Position numbers and translations under genes: made by a program. From assembly GCA_000435615.1 (NCBI GenBank), contig FR881969.1, positions 51,815 through 68,074 of the forward strand: a DNA stretch of 16,260 nucleotides. Reading direction: 5' to 3'. Shown in pieces: positions 15,723 to 16,260 of the stretch. Under the pieces are notes generated by a model, which was given only the letters and a program-made list of their open reading frames with translations, was not told the origin of the DNA and did no database searches. Source of the stretch: Firmicutes bacterium CAG:238. Its GTDB lineage: Bacteria; Bacillota; Clostridia; Peptostreptococcales; Anaerovoracaceae. Each line of letters begins with the position of its first letter. Position 1 is the stretch's first letter.

Positions 15723-16260
15723 ATGAAGAAGAAATTACGAGATGATAAAATGCATACGCAGGAGCAAAAAAATACGATACTTGTAGCGGTAATAACCGCA
15801 TTCATAACGACATTCATGGGAAGTGCACTGAACCTTTCGATTCCTTCTATGGGAAAAGAATTCCGGGTAAGCGCGCAGGAGATCGGATGGGTTATTACCG
15901 TGTATATGCTGACCTGCTGCTGCCTTGCGGTTACCTTCGGCAGAATGGCCGATGCATTGGACAGAAAACAGATATTAAGAACGGGAATCCTTATTTTTGC
16001 TGCAGCATCCGCAGCTGCCGTGATATCACGGAGCATGTGGGTGCTTCTTGTATTTCGGGCAATGCAGGGAGTCGGGGCATCCATGATTTTTGCAACAAAC
16101 ATTGCAGTTTTGACCGCAGCCTTTGATGAAGACGAAAGGGGGAAGATGCTGGGCTATGCGACCTGTGCAACCTATGTGGGGCTTTCGCTCGGACCGGTGC
16201 TGGGAGGGCTCCTTAACTATCATTTGGGATGGCGTTCGATTTTCATCAGTACAGCAGGAA
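15723..16260 (+). CDS. MFS transporter, DHA2-like drug:H+ antiporter, 3' partial
   Basis: Membrane exporter of the major facilitator superfamily; the visible 179 residues cover about the first five to six membrane segments and the frame is open at the window end. Motif A appears as GRMADALDRKQIL in the first cytoplasmic loop, FRAMQGVGASMIF matches the motif B region, and the antiporter motif C appears as GLSLGPVLGGLL. With the segment LNLSIPSMGKEF after TM1 (like the usual NVALPxI), this suggests the 14-segment EmrB/QacA-type group; the substrate cannot be read from sequence. The start is uncertain: ATG at 15723 and in-frame ATG at 15750 both lack a good ribosome binding site. It begins 22 bases after spoIVA with no terminator between, so co-transcription is possible. 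Three consecutive cysteines (TCCCLAV) in TM2 are unusual. Confidence 0.88.
   Translation, partial: MKKKLRDDKMHTQEQKNTILVAVITAFITTFMGSALNLSIPSMGKEFRVSAQEIGWVITVYMLTCCCLAVTFGRMADALDRKQILRTGILIFAAASAAAVISRSMWVLLVFRAMQGVGASMIFATNIAVLTAAFDEDERGKMLGYATCATYVGLSLGPVLGGLLNYHLGWRSIFISTAG

Overview
The window reads as a chromosomal core region of an endospore-forming member of the Firmicutes, most probably a Clostridia lineage. The reasons are a group 1 (SigA/RpoD-type) sigma factor close in length to Bacillus SigA, a class A RNase P RNA, strong AGGAGG-type ribosome binding sites, the Firmicutes-style rnc-smc-ftsY block, and a full-length SpoIVA. Moderate GC with a heavy AGA/AGG and purine-rich coding bias fits the same group. 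I cannot place it to genus. Every gene I can support lies on the + strand.

Region 1 (1-3118) is the vegetative sigma factor block: rpoD (its first codons lie outside the window), trmK (tRNA m1A22 methyltransferase), a short Nif3-like dinuclear-metal protein without the PII-like insert seen in Bacillus YqfO, a 36-residue single-pass membrane protein, and the RNase P RNA gene rnpB. Region 2 (3119-3617) is a 500-base stretch without a convincing gene. It is rich in inverted and direct repeats that could form mutually exclusive hairpins. It also holds a perfect 14-bp hairpin and a probable extended -10 promoter for the next operon.

Region 3 (3618-14153) is one tight co-directional run: plsX, rnc, smc, ftsY, der, plsY, gpsA, miaB. 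Genes overlap or are separated by at most 37 bases, so one operon is likely. It mixes three functions: making lysophosphatidate (GpsA makes glycerol-3-phosphate, PlsX makes acyl-phosphate, PlsY joins them), chromosome and membrane-protein logistics (SMC, FtsY), and RNA/ribosome maturation (RNase III, Der, MiaB). The acpP gene usual between plsX and rnc is absent, as are the rpmF/yceD genes often found upstream of plsX.

Region 4 (14154-16260) holds spoIVA, the spore coat basement ATPase, preceded by a long hairpin whose 3' arm contains the spoIVA ribosome binding site and whose loop would contain the start point of a possible sigma-E-like promoter. It is followed 22 bases later by the start of a DHA2-like MFS exporter that runs off the window. 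I found no mobile element, CRISPR array or clearly new multi-gene system. The two places that most deserve attention are the switch-like repeats at 3163-3425 and the RBS-sequestering hairpin before spoIVA.
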